Notes under the pieces: model-generated
The model's input: the letters and a program-made list of their open reading frames with translations, nothing else
The model's database searches: none
Told to the model about the DNA's origin: nothing
Program-made: the position numbers and the translations under genes
Shown: piece after piece, positions 12,971-15,040 of the stretch
Numbering within the stretch: position 1 is the first letter of the stretch
Layout of the letters: each line of letters starts with the position of its first letter
From: Leptolyngbyaceae cyanobacterium CSSed165cm_216
GTDB lineage: Bacteria > Cyanobacteriota > Cyanobacteriia > Phormidesmidales > Phormidesmidaceae
Assembly: GCA_007135385.1 (NCBI GenBank)
Contig: SLIY01000219.1
Location: 1-15,040 of the forward strand
Direction: 5' to 3'
DNA length: 15,040 bases

Positions 12971-14542
12971 ATGACTGATAACCTCGATAACACTATTCCG
13001 ACGCCCTGTGGAACCGAAGACCCAGGCCGAATTAAGGATCACTTCGAGCTATTCCAAACTGACGAATATAAGGAATTGTTCGCCTACAAGCGCCAGTTTG
13101 AGGGAGCTCACGATCCTGAGAAAATTGCCGAAATTGGCGAATGGACAAAGAGCTGGGAATATCGGGAAAAGAACTTTGCCCGTGAATCGCTGACCATTAA
13201 CCCAGTCAAAGCTTGCCAACCGTTAGGAGCTTTGTTTGTGGCTGCTGGGTTTGAAGAAACTCTGCCCTATAGTCATGGATCCCAGGGCTGTGTCGCCTAT
13301 TTCCGTAGCCACCTGACCCGGAACTACAAAGAACCTTTCCAGGCTGTTTCCTCTTCGATGACCGAAGATGCGGCGGTGTTTGGTGGGCTGAATAACCTGA
13401 AACAGGGTCTAGAAAATGCCTACACCCTCTACAAACCCAAAATGATCGCCCTGTGCACCACCTGCATGGCCGAAGTAATTGGGGATGACATTGGCGCTTA
13501 TATTGCCACCGCCAAAAATGAAGGCCACATTCCAGAAGATTTCCCGGTGCCCTGTGCCCACACCCCCAGCTTTGTGGGGTCCCACATCACCGGCTACGAC
13601 AACATGCTGAAGGGGATTTTGACCACCCTTACCAAGGACAAAAAAGCTGAAACCACCAACGGCAAGTACAACTTCAACCTGGGCTTTGATCCCTATGTAG
13701 GTAATACCCGTGAACTGAAGCGCATTCTGGACTTGTTCGGGATTGATCACACCATCCTGTCGGACAATTCCGATGCCTTTGATTCTCCCAATACGGGCGA
13801 ATTCAAAATGTATAACGGTCTCACCACCCTGGAAGCGGCTGGCGACAGCATCAATGCCGAAGGTAGCTTCTTCTTCCAGAAGTACACGACGCCTAAGAGC
13901 CAGGAATTTCTGGCCAAGGAAGGGGGACAGAAGACCTACAACTTCCGGCCCTTTGGGATTCGGGGTACCGATGAGTTCTTGATGAACCTCTCGACCATTA
14001 CCGGCAAGCCGATTCCCCAGGAATTGCAGGTGGAACGGGGACGGGCCATTGATGCCATGACCGATTCCCAGTCCTGGGTGCATGGCAAGCGGGTAGCCGT
14101 CTATGGCGATCCTGACCATGTGATTACCCTGATCAACCTACTGCTGGAATTTGGCGCTGAGCCGGTTCACGTCCTGACCGGTACCCTGAACGAGCCCTTT
14201 GCGGCCGAGGCCCGCGAGATTCTAGCCGCCAGCCCCTACGGCAAAGATGCCACGGTGTGGTGCGGGAAGGATCTGTGGCACCTGCGCTCTTTACTGTTCA
14301 CAGAGCCGGTGGATCTGCTGATTGGCAATTCCTACGGCAAGTTCCTCTCCCGCGATACGGGCACTCCCCTGCTGCGCATTGGCTACCCGATCTTCGATCG
14401 CCACCACATGCACCGCTACGCCACCCTCGGTTACCAGGGTGCCCTGAATCAGATCACCTGGTTGGTCAATGCCTTCCTGGAAGAAGCTGATGCGAAGACC
14501 GGCGTGGTCGGTCAGGATATTTCCTTCGACCTGATCCGCTAA
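12971..14542 (+). CDS. nifK: NifK, nitrogenase molybdenum-iron protein beta chain
   Basis: Beta subunit of dinitrogenase, 523 residues, as expected for the Azotobacter/cyanobacterial long form with an N-terminal extension. P-cluster cysteines are C82 (VKACQPLGA), C107 (SQGCVAYF) and C165 (CTTCMAEVIGDD). The frame is intact, and a good ribosome-binding site fixes the start. It pairs with NifD in the alpha2-beta2 tetramer. The next gene is nifZ after 103 bases, not nifE as in Anabaena-type clusters. Confidence 0.99.
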   Translation: MTDNLDNTIPTPCGTEDPGRIKDHFELFQTDEYKELFAYKRQFEGAHDPEKIAEIGEWTKSWEYREKNFARESLTINPVKACQPLGALFVAAGFEETLPYSHGSQGCVAYFRSHLTRNYKEPFQAVSSSMTEDAAVFGGLNNLKQGLENAYTLYKPKMIALCTTCMAEVIGDDIGAYIATAKNEGHIPEDFPVPCAHTPSFVGSHITGYDNMLKGILTTLTKDKKAETTNGKYNFNLGFDPYVGNTRELKRILDLFGIDHTILSDNSDAFDSPNTGEFKMYNGLTTLEAAGDSINAEGSFFFQKYTTPKSQEFLAKEGGQKTYNFRPFGIRGTDEFLMNLSTITGKPIPQELQVERGRAIDAMTDSQSWVHGKRVAVYGDPDHVITLINLLLEFGAEPVHVLTGTLNEPFAAEAREILAASPYGKDATVWCGKDLWHLRSLLFTEPVDLLIGNSYGKFLSRDTGTPLLRIGYPIFDRHHMHRYATLGYQGALNQITWLVNAFLEEADAKTGVVGQDISFDLIR

Positions 14543-14552
14543 TGGTGTTGAT

Positions 14553-14585
14553 GGGTGAGTGCATGCATATCCCATCCACTCACCC
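14553..14585. repeat. Inverted repeat after nifK
   Basis: GGGTGAGTG (14553-14561) and CACTCACCC (14577-14585) form a 9-bp perfect stem with a 15-base loop, starting 10 bases after the nifK stop. A rival stem GATGGG (14550-14555) with CCCATC (14571-14576) is also possible. The arms are made of the same CCATCCACTCACC repeat seen in the other gaps, in both orientations. No U-tract follows, so a processing or stabilising role is as likely as termination. Confidence 0.65.
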
Positions 14586-14645
14586 GTCCATCCACTCATT
14601 GATTCGACCCCCTGCCCGACCCCTGACCTAATCCATTCCCTCGCT

Positions 14646-14939
14646 ATGAAACTCCCTGACACCATTGAACTCGACTCTCCGCCTGTGTTTGATTTGGGCG
14701 ATCGCGTGCGGGTGCTGAAGGTGATCCGTAACGATGGCACTTTCCCCGGCAAAAACATCGGGGACAAGCTGGCTGAAGCAGGCGACATCGGCTATGTCAT
14801 CGGCGTTGGCACTTACCTGCAACGGGCCTACATCTACTCGGTGCACTTCCTGGAAAGCAACCAGGTCGTCGGTTGCCTCAGCATCGAACTCGAACGTGCC
14901 GAAGAGCGCGCTCCCCTGATTGCCCAAGCCGAGTGGTAA
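14646..14939 (+). CDS. nifZ: NifZ, nitrogenase P-cluster maturation factor
   Basis: Small protein of 97 residues. In Azotobacter, NifZ acts in forming the second P-cluster of NifDK. The family pattern is clear: PPVFDLGDRVRVLKVIRNDG (12-31), then TFPGKNIGDKL, GDIGYVIGVGTYLQ and YIYSVHFLES. The start chosen is the ATG at 14646 (MKLPDTIELD), which fits the family. The frame is open from an ATG at 14559, but that 29-residue extension is translated repeat and hairpin DNA and is rejected. No strong ribosome-binding site is visible. It is probably cotranscribed with nifK. Confidence 0.92.
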   Translation: MKLPDTIELDSPPVFDLGDRVRVLKVIRNDGTFPGKNIGDKLAEAGDIGYVIGVGTYLQRAYIYSVHFLESNQVVGCLSIELERAEERAPLIAQAEW

Positions 14940-15001
14940 AGGGTTTGAGTTTTGAATTCATGGTTATTTAACCAGCACTCAAGCCTAACCCCCTTTCCCC
15001 C

Positions 15002-15040
<39 letters not shown>

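Noticed and set aside
14559..14645. Upstream in-frame extension of nifZ from an ATG at 14559
   Set aside because: The extension lies inside the post-nifK inverted repeat and pyrimidine-rich repeats; the family match begins just after 14646.

Overview
This window looks like cyanobacterial chromosome, most likely from a filamentous, non-heterocystous, nitrogen-fixing lineage of the Leptolyngbya/Nodosilinea/Phormidium kind. The genus is inference. Three things point this way: 13 copies of the HIP1 octamer GCGATCGC in 15 kb, cyanobacterial-type short tandem repeats in the gaps, and the gene order nifB-fdxN-nifS-nifU-nifH-nifD-nifK. The right edge ends in about 38 C residues and is probably a contig end with a sequencing artefact.

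Left part (1-4909) is ordinary housekeeping and signalling. A two-component pair of the RppA/RppB (NrsR/NrsS) type lies on the minus strand; the kinase is cut by the left window edge. A small one-helix protein of unknown function is divergent from it (2172-2585). A stand-alone phosphate-transport ATPase, pstB, lies on the minus strand, and its stop codon overlaps the stop of the small gene. About 320-380 bases upstream of pstB is a good candidate Pho box: three TTAA-centred direct repeats at exact 11-base spacing, plus a fourth in the same phase, followed by a -10-like box. A ligase-associated DNA exonuclease (metallo-beta-lactamase fold) lies on the plus strand at 3917-4909.

Middle (4910-5779) is about 870 bases that look AT-richer in their first half. 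They hold only one doubtful minus-strand ORF, and nearer nifB several dyads and repeats.

Right part (5780-14939) is a nitrogen-fixation cluster, all on the plus strand. NifB (radical SAM, FeMo-co precursor synthesis), FdxN (2[4Fe-4S] ferredoxin), NifS (cysteine desulfurase) and NifU (Fe-S scaffold) supply clusters. NifH, NifD and NifK are the structural nitrogenase. NifZ, linked to P-cluster maturation, follows nifK directly. All key ligand residues are present, and nifD is not interrupted by an excision element. The genes are well separated (about 95-260 bases), and nearly every gap is filled with short repeats and inverted repeats: TTTTGGA-type heptads, CCATCCACT-type runs, a dispersed CCCCTC/GAGGGG hairpin, a 12-bp inverted repeat between nifH and nifD, and two competing hairpins between nifD and nifK. 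I see no clearly new multi-gene system. The most interesting material is this repeat and hairpin structure in the nif gaps, and the orphan Pho-boxed pstB.
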